A DNA stretch of 64,000 nt, from positions 806,001-870,000 of the forward strand of contig NC_083527.1 in NCBI RefSeq assembly GCF_032362555.1. The letters are read 5' to 3'. The translations under genes and the position numbers were made by a program. The stretch is from Amyelois transitella (Eukaryota > Arthropoda > Insecta > Lepidoptera > Pyralidae). Positions 10,412 through 23,600 of this stretch are shown here, piece by piece; position 1 is the stretch's first letter, and the number at the start of each line of letters is the position of its first letter. Below the pieces are notes generated by a model. That model searched no databases and was not told where the DNA came from. It was given only the letters and a program-made list of their open reading frames with translations.

Positions 10412-13400
10412 ATGGGTCTTTTATCGGACCCGGAGTATGGGTCTGTGAAATGGGTGAAATTGCTGAAGAAAGTGCACGGACCCATTGGTTTTCTATGTTT
10501 TATCGGTGCTTTAGTGTGGTTTGTGATGTTAGGCAACAAGGAGTTCAACAATGAGACTTATTTCTCTGAAAATGCCTTGCTACCTGGCTTGGTAACTAAC
10601 GAGTTCAATGCTGAGCATGCCGGTAGAGACTTCTTCAATGAATTGACCTTGGAACTTGAGGTAAGGATAACAGTTTCATTGATTGCTCTGGAATTGTAAT
10701 TTATAAGTTTATTTTGCTGATATCTTCGTTTGCTCGGAATGCTGAAGTAAGTTCAAGTTGTAAATTTGAAAAAAGCAGTGACACTCATTCAGAAGTTTGT
10801 GAATATTCAAAAACAAACATATTACAGTTTAATCATAGACAAATTCTAGTAATCTTCTATTTGTAGATTAAAAGATATAATAAAAAGATATAAATTTATT
10901 CCACTAAAAGAAAACAATCATTACAACATCAACATAAATGAGCAAAATGATACAAAAGTGGATTTCCTACTATAACTGGCAATCTATCGCAGTCATTGGA
11001 AAGATGTAGACTTTGCCCACACCTCAGGGAATGTTATGTATTCCAGTCTAAGTAAGGTTAATAAGAAACTAAAGCTAAGATGAGCCTTTATGGACCTCTT
11101 ATACATGTACAATGTCTCTTAGTGAATTAATATTTTCAGGATAAATATGCGGATTCGGAAGAGATCCCCGTGCCATGGCTGGTGGCCAAGATGTTTCAGC
11201 TTCACCTGGAGGTGTACACCCATAACTTCACATTGAATTACCCCATGGGGCAAGGCCAGGTTCACTACTATACTTTTTTTTGCATAAATATTTTAAGTGC
11301 CGTGTGGCTCCCGGCACCAATACAAAAAAGAATAGGACCACTCCATCTCTTTCCCATAGATGTCGTAAAAAACGACTAAGGGATAGGCTTACTAATTTGG
11401 GATTCTTTTTGTAGGTGATGGGTTAGCAACCTGTCACTATTCGAATCTCAATTCTATCATTAAGCTAAATAGCTGAATGTGGCCATTCAGTCTTTTCAAG
11501 TCTGTTGGCTCTGTCTACCCCGCAAGGGATATAGACGTGACCATATGTATGTATGTAATGTTTTAACATAATTCAGAGACTTGGCACTCATTTAAAGACT
11601 TCCATTAAGTTATTTATTTTTATTTTTTACTTTACAGACTTAATCTAATGTGATAGTGTATAATCAATTATAGCGTATTATCTTTAGTGCTGCCGTTTGT
11701 TAATTCACTCAAACTGCAATTGAAAAAATCTATCTCATCATCAAGTTTACTTACATATAGTCACATCTATATCCCTTGCAGGGTGGACAGAGCCAACACT
11801 CTGGAAAAGCCACATACAGCTGTATGGCTTCAGGATGGAATTGAGATTTGATTTGTGACATGTTGCTAACCTACCGCCTACAAAAGGGGTCCCAAGTTTA
11901 GAAGCCTATTCCTTAGTCACCTTTCATTTAATTTAAGGAACAAATTTTTAAATTTAATGCTTATTTTCCAATTACTATTCAATAGTAATTGATATTATAT
12001 GGTATTGAATAGTAATTGGAACAGAATAGTACTTGAATAGTAATCATTGGTAATATTAATATAACTAATGATTACTTGAATAATCAATTATATTACTTGA
12101 TTCATACAAATTTCATGGACAGGTGTACACGGGTACAAATGTATACGGCATACTGAGAGCAGCGCGCACACCGTCTTTGGAAGCAATAGTATTGACCGCT
12201 CCGTTCAGGCCGCTGGGCTCCCATCAGAAGGAGACGACCGCTGGAATAGCTCTCATGCTGGCCTTCGCTCAGTTTGCTAGACGTGAGTATTGTTAATGTA
12301 TTTCACATACATACATACATATGGTCACGTCTATATCCCTTGCGGGGTAGACAGAGCCAACAGTCTTGAAAAGACTGAATGGCCACGTTCAGCTATTTGG
12401 CTTAATGATAGAATTGAGATTCAAATAGTGACAGGTTGCTAGCCCATCGCCTGAAAGAGGAATCCCAAGTTTATAAGCCTATCCCTTAGTCGCCTTTTAC
12501 GACATCCATGGGAAAGAGATGGAGTGGTTCTATTCTTTTTGTAATGGTGCCGGGAATGTAATGTATTTCACTTTTTCTTAAAAGGCCAATTTAATATTAA
12601 ATTCCAAGTTAATTAAAAGAGTTGGATTACTTAGTTACAGGTTACTTCGTTAACGAAGTGGTAATACATAGTTGCTCTGCGGATATTTACTACCGTCGAC
12701 ACCCACTGGGCCATTATAATAGGCAGTAAACTTAATAAGTAATTTATTTGATGTCCACCAATGCTGTGAAACCATGAGATATGACAATTATTAAGTATCC
12801 CATACTAATGAATAAAAATACAATATTTTATTGAGAAAATAATACAATATTTTAAATCATTTAGTATAAAAAAAGTACAATTGAGTGTATAAAGATGGTG
12901 AAAGAGACTATATTAAAAAAATATAGGGCATTATCGCAAGGTCTTTTTTGCAGCAAAAAGTTATTCATTTAAGTATTTTATTACATATTATTTATAACTA
13001 TTTCAACCATATTATAATGGCCTTTCAGTGTGCTAGTTAGTGCCTCGGTCCACCCCATAAAAGATGAAGACGTGATAAGTTTATATGTATGCATGAATTA
13101 TAGCGGCTCTGGAAATAGTTGCATTATTTTATTTAGTAAAATAAATTTTGGATATCATTTTTCAAAGGCAGACTTACATACATAGGGACTCAAATTAAAT
13201 TTTTTATTTTTCAGCTCAAAAATACTGGGCGAAAGACATAATATTCCTGATCACGGAACACGAACAACTAGGAATGCAGGCGTGGCTAGAAGCTTACCAC
13301 GGCCTGAACAGCGACGCCGAGACGTTCTACACATCTCTTGGTAGTTTCTGGAAGCCTGGTACTCCAAAGTTGGACTTTGGCAATATGGCGATGTTCGATT

Positions 13401-16400
13401 GGGTTAAGGAGCACCAGAAATGCTTGAATCCCGGAAAATTAAAAGGAAGATCAGGTTCCATCCAAGCGGCTATTAATTTGGAGTTTCATACACCGAAAAT
13501 CAGTAAGTGTGATTCGAATTTTATTTCGAATTCGTTTTAATATGTTACCTTAAAATATAAACAAAATGATATATGTAGTTTCAATATAAAAAAATAATCG
13601 AAAACATTATTAAAACCCACCATAATTATAAATATAATTATATATTAACCTAACATTAAGTCCGCCTGTTACACATTTCACGTGCATTGTGTTCAAATAA
13701 ATAAATATAAGAAAGAAGAAAGTGCATGACTGACTGACATATAAACGCTCAAACCACTGGGTCTTGACACTTGAAATTTGGCATGCAGAGAATTTCCCGA
13801 AATTCCCGCGGGATCGGGAATCGTCATTCCCATTTTCCAAGCTGTGAGCGTCGTCAAATATTTTTATTTATGAATGTGGACTCTTCACCAAATATGAACT
13901 GACTCTTCATATGACTCTTCATGAAATATTATCCTTATTACAGAGTACATAGAGGTGAAAGTCGAGGGCCTGAACGGTCAACTGCCAAATTTGGATCTAG
14001 TGAATCTGGTGCACAAGCTATGCGTCAAGTCTGGTATACATCATTCCTATAAAAATAGGTGAGAATTTTTCTTTTAAATAACTTTTATCCTTTGATATGG
14101 TTAACTCTCATTTATTCGGCTTTAAAAATTATCTGGGCGTAGTGAAGTCTTGATTTCCATACAGAAAAAGCTAACCCTAAAAAGTTATACTTAATGATAG
14201 AATTGAGATTCAAATACTGACAGGTTGCTAGCCCATCACAGAAGAAACTCAAGTTTACAAGCCTTACCTCGTAAGTCGCCTTTTAAGACATCCGTTAGAA
14301 AGAAATCTTAGTGGTCCTATTCTTTTTCAAATTGATGCCGGATGTTAATGGAATTTTAATTATTGTGCTACAGTTATTCGTGGATCCGAAATCGCAATAA
14401 ATACGACGAATGGACTAACGGGATTCTGACTATGCTCGGCATGGTCTCCGCTCAGATCGCTGGTGTGAGTAACAAATCCCAATTAATATTATTATAACAT
14501 ACATACATACATATGGTCACGTCTATATCCGTATATTGCGGGGTAGAACAGCCTTGAAAAGACTGAATGGCCACGTTCAGCTATTTGGCTTATTGATAGA
14601 ATTCAGATTAAAAAATAATCACCTAAAAGAAGAATCTCAAGTTTACAAGCCCTTAATCGCCTTTTACGACATCCATGGAAACGAGATGGAGTGGTCCTAT
14701 ATTTATTTTTTATTGATGCCGACAACCACACGGCTCTAGGGCATATAAATATGTATAAAACAATTTTCAGGTACCGAACGGCAACCACGGTCTCTTCCAC
14801 CGTTTCGGAATCGAAGCCGTGACCCTCGAAGGGCGGGACGCGCACGACCCGGCCGGGGCTCCGCCCAAAGTGCACGCGTTAACTTCTGCCAACTTCTACC
14901 GCCTTGGTATCGCTTTGGAGAGCATACTGAGGTCTCTGAATAATCTTCTGGAGAGTTTCCACCAGAGTTATTTCTTCTATCTACTGGCGGCTACCAATAG
15001 GTTTATATCGATTGGTGAGTAGTCTTAACTTCAAACAGCTTATATCCAATGCGCGTAAAATAATACTTACAAAGCATGATATTTTTCCGTATCCCTTTAT
15101 CTCTTTCTGTTGGGTATATTTAGAAAGGGACAGGAGGAGAATTCGTGGAATTTTGCCTTTTTCAAGACATATGACATAAATCTAGTTTAAAACTGAATTA
15201 TGGACTATAAACTTATGATGTAAATTTCCTATTCTTTATTATAATTTACGACTAAATTTTCTACTGCTCTTAAAGCTGATAAGCCTACACTTTTCAAGTC
15301 AGTTAAAAAGAGCTTATTATGTATCAACTTTTAAACAACCAAAATAAATATATTACTTTTATTCTTATTGCACAGAAATGTAAACAGTTAAAAGGAACAG
15401 TATTTATAATTTTTATTTATATATATATACATAAAAAAACATGCAACAGTTTTATACATTTTCGATGATAATATCTGCTTGCCCCTCCGGAAAAATGGCG
15501 TGATTTTATTTAAGTTATACTTTTTCAGGTCAATACATGCCGTCTCTATGCCTACTATGCGTAGCTATGATAGTTCGCGCCCTATTCCTATGGGTCACTA
15601 TACAGGAAGAAGACGACACAGTCAAACACACACGCAAAACCTCCGACGCAGTACCAGGCGAGCAGGAATCGAAAGAGGCTAAGAAGAAGCCGGCAGATTC
15701 CAGTATGAGCATCGTGAATATAGGAGCGAACTATATTTTGGTGCATTTGATCGGATATGGCGTTATGAATTCGCCTCTGCTGTTCAGCAAGATCGGTAAG
15801 ACAATTTACTTACTTAAAAAAATAACTCCATCTTCATCTCTGTGGATGCCTTTAAAAGGCATAATTTCTATATTAACAAGGTCACCAAGGTCAAACAGGG
15901 ATCGTTTCGTAGCTATTTTTCGTTTGTCTTCTGTTTCTGTCATGATACAAGAACGACGATCCAGTCAAATACACATACATACACAAAACCTCCGACGCAG
16001 TACCAGGCGATCAGGAATCGAAAGAGGCTAAGAAGAAGCCGGCAGATTCCAGTATGAGCATCGTGAATATAGGAGCGAACTATATTTTGGTTCATTTGAT
16101 CGGATATGGCGTTATGAATTCGCCTCTGCTTTTCAGCAAGATCGGTAAGACATAAATCTACTTTCGTAAAAAATAATTACATCTTCATCTCTTTGGATGC
16201 CTTTGAAAAGCAAAATTTCTCTCTTAACAAGGTCACCGAGGTCAAACTGGGATCGTTTCGTAGCTATTTTTCGTTTGCCTTCTGTTCTTGTCATGGATAC
16301 CAAGAACGAGGATGCAGTCAAACACACGCAAAACCTCCGACGCAGTACCAGGCGACCAGGAATCGAAAGAGGCTAAAAAGAAGCCGGCAGATTCTAGTAT

Positions 16401-18954
16401 GAGCATCGTGAATATAGGAGCGAACTACATTTTGGTACATTTGATCGGATATGGCGTTATGAATTCGTTCGTAAGACTAATTTTGATTGAAATCTTTTTA
16501 ACTGCCGTATGGTTCCCAGCGCTTAATCCAGTAGAAGTCTTAGAAGTCTTAAGAAGAGGCAAGGGTAGCACTTTACCAGCTAAGATACATTATATGTACG
16601 TTACGTGAGTGTTTAATAACTGTAGTACATATTTTTAAATACGTTAAAGAAAGGCACGGAGGTCAGACTTTAACAAGGTAGTCAGAAGGGAGTCGCTTCC
16701 TGTGTGAAATCCAAGTAGGTACCAGGGGACCAGGAATAAAAAGAGGATTGAACGACTTTTTTCTTTAGGTGCAATGTACGAGCAGCCATCAGAGATCTCC
16801 GTGTACTACGGCCTCATAGCCACTTCTGTTATCCTGGTACTCGTCACGCCGTTCCTACCTCGCGTTCTTAGCAAAGGGCGGATAACTTATGAAGAAATGT
16901 CCCTGGTCAATATACTGTTGCTTATAGAATTGGCTACTGTGTGTCTAACGGTGAGTATTAAAATAAAAATTAATTTATGTATACCGAGAAGCTTGCACGA
17001 AGATAGTTATGAAAGTGGATGAAGTGAAAGAAGTATGCAGGGATGATGTAGTCTTTGTCTACCCCTGATCGGAAAGAGACGTGATATTATGTATGTATAT
17101 ACATACATATAGTGATGTTTCTATCCCTTACGGGACAGACAGCGTAAACAGTCATGAAAAGACTAAAAGGTAAGGTTCAGAATTGAGCTTCAAATTCAAA
17201 CAGGTTGCTAGCATGCATAAATAATGTTTGTAAAAATTAAAATAAGAATGAATAATTAATTAAGTTGAACAAATCGGATTTAAAAATAACAAAAATTAAC
17301 TATGAAATGGCAGATAATGTCATAATGACAAGGAAATATAGGTTTTACTGTTCCAATTCGGGGCATGAAGTTAAGCTGATTATTTAAAATTTTACCTATT
17401 TCTATAAATATATATTTTTTTAAATTTTTTATTCGTAATCTGGATCGACTATTATATCAGCATATTACCTCACAAATACATATTGACAATGTGGTTCAAG
17501 CTTCAAGTTCTGTATTATAAAAAAAAACCGAGTTTAACATAGTCGATACCTTTATACTACATATTGTTCTCTGTTTACAGGTGGGCATGCATAACTTCCC
17601 CCTTGGACTGACAATCGCAGTCCTTTACACTCCTCTCGCCCTGGTAGTCGGAGTGCAAACCCGGGGGGGAAAGGGAAGGTAAGGTGATTTTATTTCTTAT
17701 TACATTAGGTACAAAAAAGAATAGGACCACTCCATCTCGTTCCCATGGATGTCGTAAAAGGCGACTAAGGGATAGACTTATAAACTTGGGATTCTTCTTT
17801 TAGGCGATGGACTAGCTACCCGTCACTATTTGAATCTCAATTCTATCATTAAGTCAAACAGCTGAACGTGGCCTATCAGTCTTTTCAAGACTGTTGGCTT
17901 TGTCTACCCCGTAAGGGATAAAGACGTGATCTGAATATGTATGTTATATTAGGTCCATATAAAAACTCACATACATAATAGTCACGTCTATTTTCCTTGC
18001 GGGGTGGACAGAGCCAAAAGTCGTGACTGAAAGGCCACGTTCAGCCGGATGGCTTTATGATGGAATTGAGATTCAAATATTGACAGGGCCATCTGCTGTA
18101 AAATGGATGTCGTAAAAGGCGACTAAGGGATATCCTTATACACTTGGGATTACTCTTGTAGAAGTATAAGGATATCTAAGATAGATGTATAAGGATATCC
18201 CTTAGGCGCCTTTTACGACATCCATTTTACAGGACCATCAACCACAAGTGATACTTTTCATGCCATGTGAATAATATCGAAACACTAGTTCAAAATTTTG
18301 GTTTCATTTACTAAGCAAAGCGCTTAAACGTGATTAAATTCTCCAATAACAAAATTTATATCGTCGTCTTTGTCTTACCAATGCAACTAATATAGGATAG
18401 CAATACAAAATGGCCGTTTGACAGTTGAATTTGATTTTCAGATTTTCCTTATTCCTCAAGCGGATATTCTGCCTACTTCTTTCCCCACTCTGCGTCATCA
18501 CGCTCGGCATGATCCTGTACAGCAGATTCCTGTTCCCCGAAGAAGATTTGCTCAATATGGCCGGTAGGGGGCGCGACGCGGCGATGCAAGCTATCATGTT
18601 CTCTATTGTAGACTCACTGGTGAGATGCTCCTTTTAATTTATGTAATCCTAGTACTTTTTTCTTTTTTCTATTGGTGCCGGAAACCACATGGTACCAATA
18701 GTAAAAGATAATATGACCACTCCATCCATATCTTTCCCATGGATGTCGTAAAAGGCGATTAAGGGATAGACTTATGAACTTGGGATACACACGGCATTAT
18801 TATTATTATTGTATTGATTTCGGAGTTAAATAGCTATTCTTTCTTTCAGATCTACGGTAATTGGCTGTACAACGTCACGTCGGCTGTTATACTTCCAATA
18901 TGGATCATATTCTGGCAGATCCTGTGTAACAGAGTCGAAGAACAATTAGTTTAG
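10412..18954 (+). CDS. GPAA1: GPI-anchor transamidase subunit GPAA1 (Gaa1)
   Basis: Twelve exons: 10412-10660, 11140-11259, 12123-12282, 13215-13502, 13944-14058, 14374-14464, 14771-15014, 15529-15795, 16769-16950, 17581-17678, 18442-18619 and 18850-18954. They give 698 residues, somewhat longer than the usual 600-650. GPAA1 is the M28-peptidase-like, multi-pass ER subunit of the complex that transfers GPI anchors to proteins. Family hallmarks: an N-terminal TM after the first 20 residues, [51 protein letters not shown], and a C-terminal half with several hydrophobic helices. ATG at 10412 is preferred because [10 protein letters not shown] begins the conserved domain. The exon 2 donor (GTTCAC) is weak, with an S1 repeat starting 37 bp later. 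Exon 8 is triplicated (see 15965-16490). A polyadenylation signal follows at 18979. Confidence 0.93.
11296..11559 (+). mobile_element. S1 SINE-like element
   Basis: Full-length S1 in GPAA1 intron 2, from the GTGCCG hairpin head to the ATGT tail. Flanks AATATTTTAA and AATGTTTTAA look like a 10-bp target-site duplication with one mismatch. Confidence 0.75.
11752..11927 (-). mobile_element. S1 SINE-like element, partial
   Basis: Diverged minus-orientation S1 tail and middle part in GPAA1 intron 2. The hairpin head is missing. Confidence 0.65.
11968..12019. repeat. AT-rich inverted repeat
   Basis: Arms 11968-11984 (CCAATTACTATTCAATA) and 12003-12019 are perfect 17-bp inverted copies with an 18-bp loop, about 100 bp before GPAA1 exon 3. 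Degenerate repeats of the same motif continue to about 12090. Confidence 0.8.
12307..12558 (-). mobile_element. S1 SINE-like element with 13-bp target duplication
   Basis: S1 copy in GPAA1 intron 3, lacking the outer half of the hairpin head. It is flanked by perfect direct repeats TAATGTATTTCAC at 12294-12306 and 12559-12571. This is one of the clearest signs that S1 moves by target-primed retroposition. Confidence 0.85.
14192..14345 (-). mobile_element. S1 SINE-like element, partial
   Basis: Diverged S1 fragment in GPAA1 intron 5, ending just before exon 6. It lacks the ATGT tail. Confidence 0.6.
14497..14738 (-). mobile_element. S1 SINE-like element
   Basis: Near full-length, diverged S1 copy in GPAA1 intron 6, with ACAT-run tail and a degenerate CCGACAACCACACGGC head. 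Confidence 0.7.
15965..16144 (+). pseudogene. Second copy of GPAA1 exon 8, still open and spliceable
   Basis: A tandem duplicate of exon 8, offset by 349 bp. From the KTSDAVPG codons to the donor it is almost identical to exon 8, including the codons for [15 protein letters not shown] and an intact GTAAGA donor. The 5' third, corresponding to [13 protein letters not shown], has decayed. An AG at 15963-15964 after a pyrimidine-rich tract would give a 180-nt exon that enters and leaves in phase 1 with no stop. Inclusion would therefore repeat one membrane segment without breaking frame. Whether it is ever spliced in cannot be told from sequence. Confidence 0.75.
16236..16490 (+). pseudogene. 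Third, decayed copy of GPAA1 exon 8
   Basis: Offset 345 bp from copy two. It matches exon 8 through TATGGCGTTATGAATTCG, then has lost about 22 bp including the SPLLFSKI codons. A 2-bp deletion upstream of KTSD shifts the frame relative to the acceptor used in copy two. A dead exon copy. Confidence 0.8.
17709..17945 (+). mobile_element. S1 SINE-like element
   Basis: S1 copy in GPAA1 intron 10 lacking the hairpin head. Flanks TTACATTAGGT and TTATATTAGGT resemble a mutated target-site duplication. Confidence 0.7.
17965..18240 (-). repeat. S1 copy rearranged into a 46-bp-arm foldback
   Basis: A minus-orientation S1 fragment runs into a long hairpin. Arm 18096-18141 and arm 18187-18232 are reverse complements at 45 of 46 positions, around a 45-bp loop. 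Both arms hold the GGATGTCGTAAAAGGCG block of S1. It looks like inverted duplication of part of one S1 copy in GPAA1 intron 10. Confidence 0.85.
18671..18785 (+). mobile_element. S1 SINE-like element, partial
   Basis: 5' half of an S1 copy in GPAA1 intron 11, from a degenerate hairpin head to AACTTGGGAT. Confidence 0.65.
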
Positions 18955-20689
18955 TGTTAGACATTCCAAAGATGTATTAATAAATTGTTTAATTTATTGT
19001 CTTGCTTGTTATTTATTCATCTCTTCTTCGGCTTATTTTCGCCTACTGCTGGGAAAATGTCTCTCCAGTAACTGTTATCAAAGGTTTTTCTGGTCCAGGT
19101 TATCCCGGTATGGTTTTTTTATGTCGCAGCGGGTTTATGGTCTGCCAATATTCCTCTTTCCAGCTCTTGGAAGCAATTCCAGGAGGGATTTGATCGTGGC
19201 AAGTGGAAAGAGGTAGTCTCTGTCTACCCCTCCGGGAAAGAGGCGTGATTTTATGTGTGTATGTATTAGCTCCATCGACCATGTGTGATGTGATGATAAG
19301 TTTTGATGTGATGAAAAAAGATAAGGATCGTGTGATGTGATGATGGGATGTGTTCATAAGTTGTTAGAATTTATCTATTGTCTTGCAGTCTGTGCATCTA
19401 AAATTAGATTAACAATATAGAGAACTGGGTATAAAGAAAGATATAGTATTAGGGTGGTGTTTGGCAGAATAGAATGTTTAGGATAGTATTTTATTTTATT
19501 TGGAAAACTATACAGTGCTTATAACTTACGTAGTAAACACTAAATGCATGCACTTACAAGTTAAGTCACAATAAATAAGAAAAGATTGAATGTATTTTTT
19601 TTTTCATAATAAAAAAACCCTTTTTTACAATATTGACTTAAGTAAGCACTAACTTTAATATTTTCATGTAAGGTATTAATTATGTGTAACTGAAATTTCC
19701 TTAATAAAGTAATGACATTGTAATATATAAAACATAATCTGTACAAACAGAAATACATTTAAGATAAAATAGTTTGGGCGTTCGGCATTGGCGTATCTGA
19801 AGTTTCAGCGCCCTGGGCATCCATCGGAATGGCACTTCAAAATTTAATAAATAAATAAATATATACGGGACAAAGTACACAGATTGTGTTAGCCCCGAAG
19901 TCAGTTCAAAAGTGTGTTCAACTATGTTAACCCAACTTCCCCAACTAATATCTTCCCAAATAATAGCACCTTTGTACTAGAATTACTGTAATAAATGCTC
20001 CTGTATATAATTTTGTGTACATAAATAAATAATATCATAAATGCGACAGTGTGTTTATTTATTTGTTTGTTTGTAACGTCTTTACGGGTTATCTACTAAA
20101 AAAACCTTCTTGAAATGTCTCGTATATAAGAGTCTGGTGAAGGACATAGGGTACCTTTTATCCCGATAAAACTATAGTTCCCGTGGGATTTGCGAAAAAC
20201 CTACCTATGTATATTCTTTTGTAGTTTAAATTCCTTGTTTTTTGTAGGTGGTGCTAATTTCGTCGCTTTTTTTTCGCGTTAAATTTAAATTCTTTGATTT
20301 TTGTACGTGTCTCCTTTCTTTTTTTTAACTACAAGTCAAAAACGATTTAACGTTTGCTCTTTAAAACCTGCTGCCCATTGCTTCAGCCCTTTACTTTAGA
20401 CTAGATACGCCCCCGTCTTTCAGGTGACATCACTGAAGATATAGCGACATCTATTTATATTAGATAGCGCTTCATAAAATAAAGCTATGCATTTAGGAGT
20501 ATTTTCCTACTATTTCCCTACTTGGCAAATTATTGTTGATAGTAATGTTCATTCGTCCTGATTATCTTAATATAGATGGACTTGCAATTATAGTAAAAAA
20601 ATACAGGGAAATATATAGATTAATAAATATATAAGGAAAATAAGATATATTTTGTTTTTAACAAGGATCACAATTAGCGATTTGTAAAG
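18955..20689. other. Spacer between GPAA1 and transporter B
   Basis: No gene seen. Holds the GPAA1 3' end, an L1 LINE tail at about 19180-19265 (GATCGTGGCAAGTGGAAAGA and downstream), a partial S2 SINE tail at about 19850-19960, and otherwise AT-rich sequence. Confidence 0.55.
18979..18984 (+). promoter_or_regulatory. Polyadenylation signal AATAAA (GPAA1)
   Basis: AATAAA 25 bp after the GPAA1 stop codon, followed by a T-rich stretch. It implies a very short 3' UTR. Confidence 0.55.
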
Positions 20690-23600
20690 ATGGGTGTGCT
20701 TTTTCAAATTATAGGGTCTGCAATTGGTAAGTGAGAAACATTTGAATTTCAACCTAATGACATGAAAAGTGAGTTCCTATCACTTTAGCATAGGACAACT
20801 ATCTTCCTGATTGATCTCGTAAAAGGCGACGACAGAGAAGAATCCGATATCTTTCTCTACGATATCGTAAAAGGCGATAAACTTATTCCTAGTGCAATGC
20901 AACAACCATTATCAAAATTGGTAATAGCTAATATAGTGTAATTGACTTAACCTGACTTTTCATCTACTTGCATCGTGGTCGAAACGGACCCTGGGCTCCT
21001 CCCCAGGGAGGACACATCCGGGACAATAAATATTTACATATACAAGGAGACGAACGTATCTCATGACGATGGAACATCATGGCGAAAGGTCAGGCCAAGA
21101 GTAGGTACTCTGAACAGACGGGCATTAGAGAGTTATGAATATGGATGATGCGAAAGAAGTATGCAGGCATCGTGGTCAGTGGAAATATGTAGTATAGAAA
21201 GATTTTACGTACAATTTTTTTATTAGAATTGATAAACTTTAAAAAACACATAGGATATGCTTTGACCATACGCGTAACTCCATTTCTTTATGTCATTCGT
21301 TATTCCAGTATGTTCCCTTACCATGAGCTCAGGAATTATGTTCGCGTGGCCATCCTCCACCACCCTGCTGTTCAGGTCTGAGAACACGACTCTGAACAGG
21401 CCAATGTCCAGCGGCGAGATCGGTTTGTTGGGGAGTCTGTCCAGTGCTGGGGCGCTGGCTAGTACACCAGTTATAGCGATGATGATAGATAAACTTGGGA
21501 GGAAGAACTCTTCGATGCTGTGTGGCTTGATGAATGTGGTAATGTTTCTGTTTTAATTGGTTTAAAGATTCAGTTCGGGCATAAGACTGAGATATCCTAG
21601 CTTGACTGTCAACAGGATTACTAAGCGAGTACTCAAAGGTTGATAAGGTGACCAGGGTAACATAAAAACGAGAGAGAGAAGAGAGACACATTCAAGTCTT
21701 TCAAGGACAATTTTTCTATCAAATTATAACTGAGGATTGAGCCGGGCGAAGAAATTAGTTTGTTTAGAAGCCTGCCCAGCATGTATAAGATTTCTATGAC
21801 ATGAACATACAACCATTTTTAAGGCATTAGTCTATCACTATGTATAGCTAAGACTTCGCACGGGTAGCATTGTTGATTTTCATACAAACTTACATCCCCT
21901 ATTTTAGTGTTTTAGGTTGATTTTTGGATTTCATTGAAATCGGTCCAGCTAAACCAGCTGTGAAAGAACAAACAGACAGACAGACTTTCGAATTAATAAT
22001 ATCGCTAAGGGATTATTAACTAACGACTACATTTATCCCACAGATAGGCTGGACAATGATCGCTTTTTCCCGGCAAGTGGAAGTCATCATGACTGGTATC
22101 TTCATCGGCGGATTAGGGGGGGCAGCCTTCCTCATCGTGGCCATGTACGTCGGGGAATTCTGCCAGGAATCCATCAGAGGAGCCATGTCATCTGGCTCGA
22201 TGGTTATGTACGGAGTGGGTATACTGCTGGCGTATATAACTGGGGGTTTGCTGGATTATTGGACTAATGTGTACGCTTGTTTGGCGCTGACGGTCGTGAA
22301 TCTTGGACTGCTGAGCTGGTTGAAGGAGTCGCCTGTGTTTCTGTTGATGAAGGGGTCGGAGAAGGTAAGATAATATGTCGAGTTTCTTCTTTTTTTAGTG
22401 ATAATTGAAGCGGGAACGATGATTCGGTGTGTGGTTCCCGGCACCAATATAAAAAACATCTCATTTCCCATGGATGTCGTAAAAGGCGACTAAAGGACAG
22501 GCTTATAATCTTTGAATTCTTATTTTAGGCGATGGGCTTGCAACTTGTGGCGATTTGAATCTCAATTCTATCATTAAGCCAAACAGCTGAACGTGGCCAA
22601 TCAGTCTCTTCAAGATTGTTGGCTCTGTCTACCCCGAAAGGGATAAAGACGTGACTATATGAATGAATGAATGAAAGCGATGATTTGGCTCGACCAAAAG
22701 GGAAGATCTTCCGCCAGGCTGGTGTTATGCCTGGGGAACCGCGCGACATACGATATGTCGAGGTTGTATATACCTAGCTCCAATCCGTGAAATCTTTGCT
22801 TGTGGATGAAGAGCGAAAGAAGTAAGTAAGTAGTGATCGTGATAAGTCGAAAGATTTAGTCTCTGCCTACCCCTGTGGGAAATAGACGTGATTTGTGTAT
22901 GTATGTAATTACATGACGAACGTATCTTGATCAAATTAAGGACGTCCTGGTAAAGGGTCAGGTCAAAAGTACCCGAAACCGCTGAGCTTGCATGAAGGGA
23001 ATTATGAATGTGGATGAAGCGAAGGAAGTATGCAGAGATCGTGGCAAGTGGAAAGAGGCAGTCTCTGCCTACCCCTGTATGAAATAGACGTGATTTGTGT
23101 ATGTATGTAATTACAATGTTGCCATTATAATGTTAGAAATTCTTACACCTACCCCACTGCGAAACAAGCGTTATTTACCAAATCTATTATTTCTCCTACA
23201 GGACGCCGCAATCTCCATAGCCTTCTATCGAAGAATAAAGCCATCTTCTAAGGAAGTCGTGGAAGAATTGGACAAATTGAGAAGAATTATCAACCCTGAA
23301 GAAGGTACCTTATTTTAATTTATTCCTACATACATACATATAGTCACGTCTATATCCCTTGCGTGGAAGACAGAGCCAACAGTCTTAGGAAAACTGAAAG
23401 GCCACGTTCAGATGTATGGTATAATGATGGAATTGAAATTCAAATAGACACAGGTTGCTAGCCCATCACAAGAGGAATCCCAACTTTATAACCCTAACCG
23501 TTAGTCGCCTTTTACGACATCCATGGGAAGAATATCGAGTGGTTCTATTCCGAAGTGCCGTAAACAACACTGCATAAGGCGTTTTTTTAATTAGATAAGA

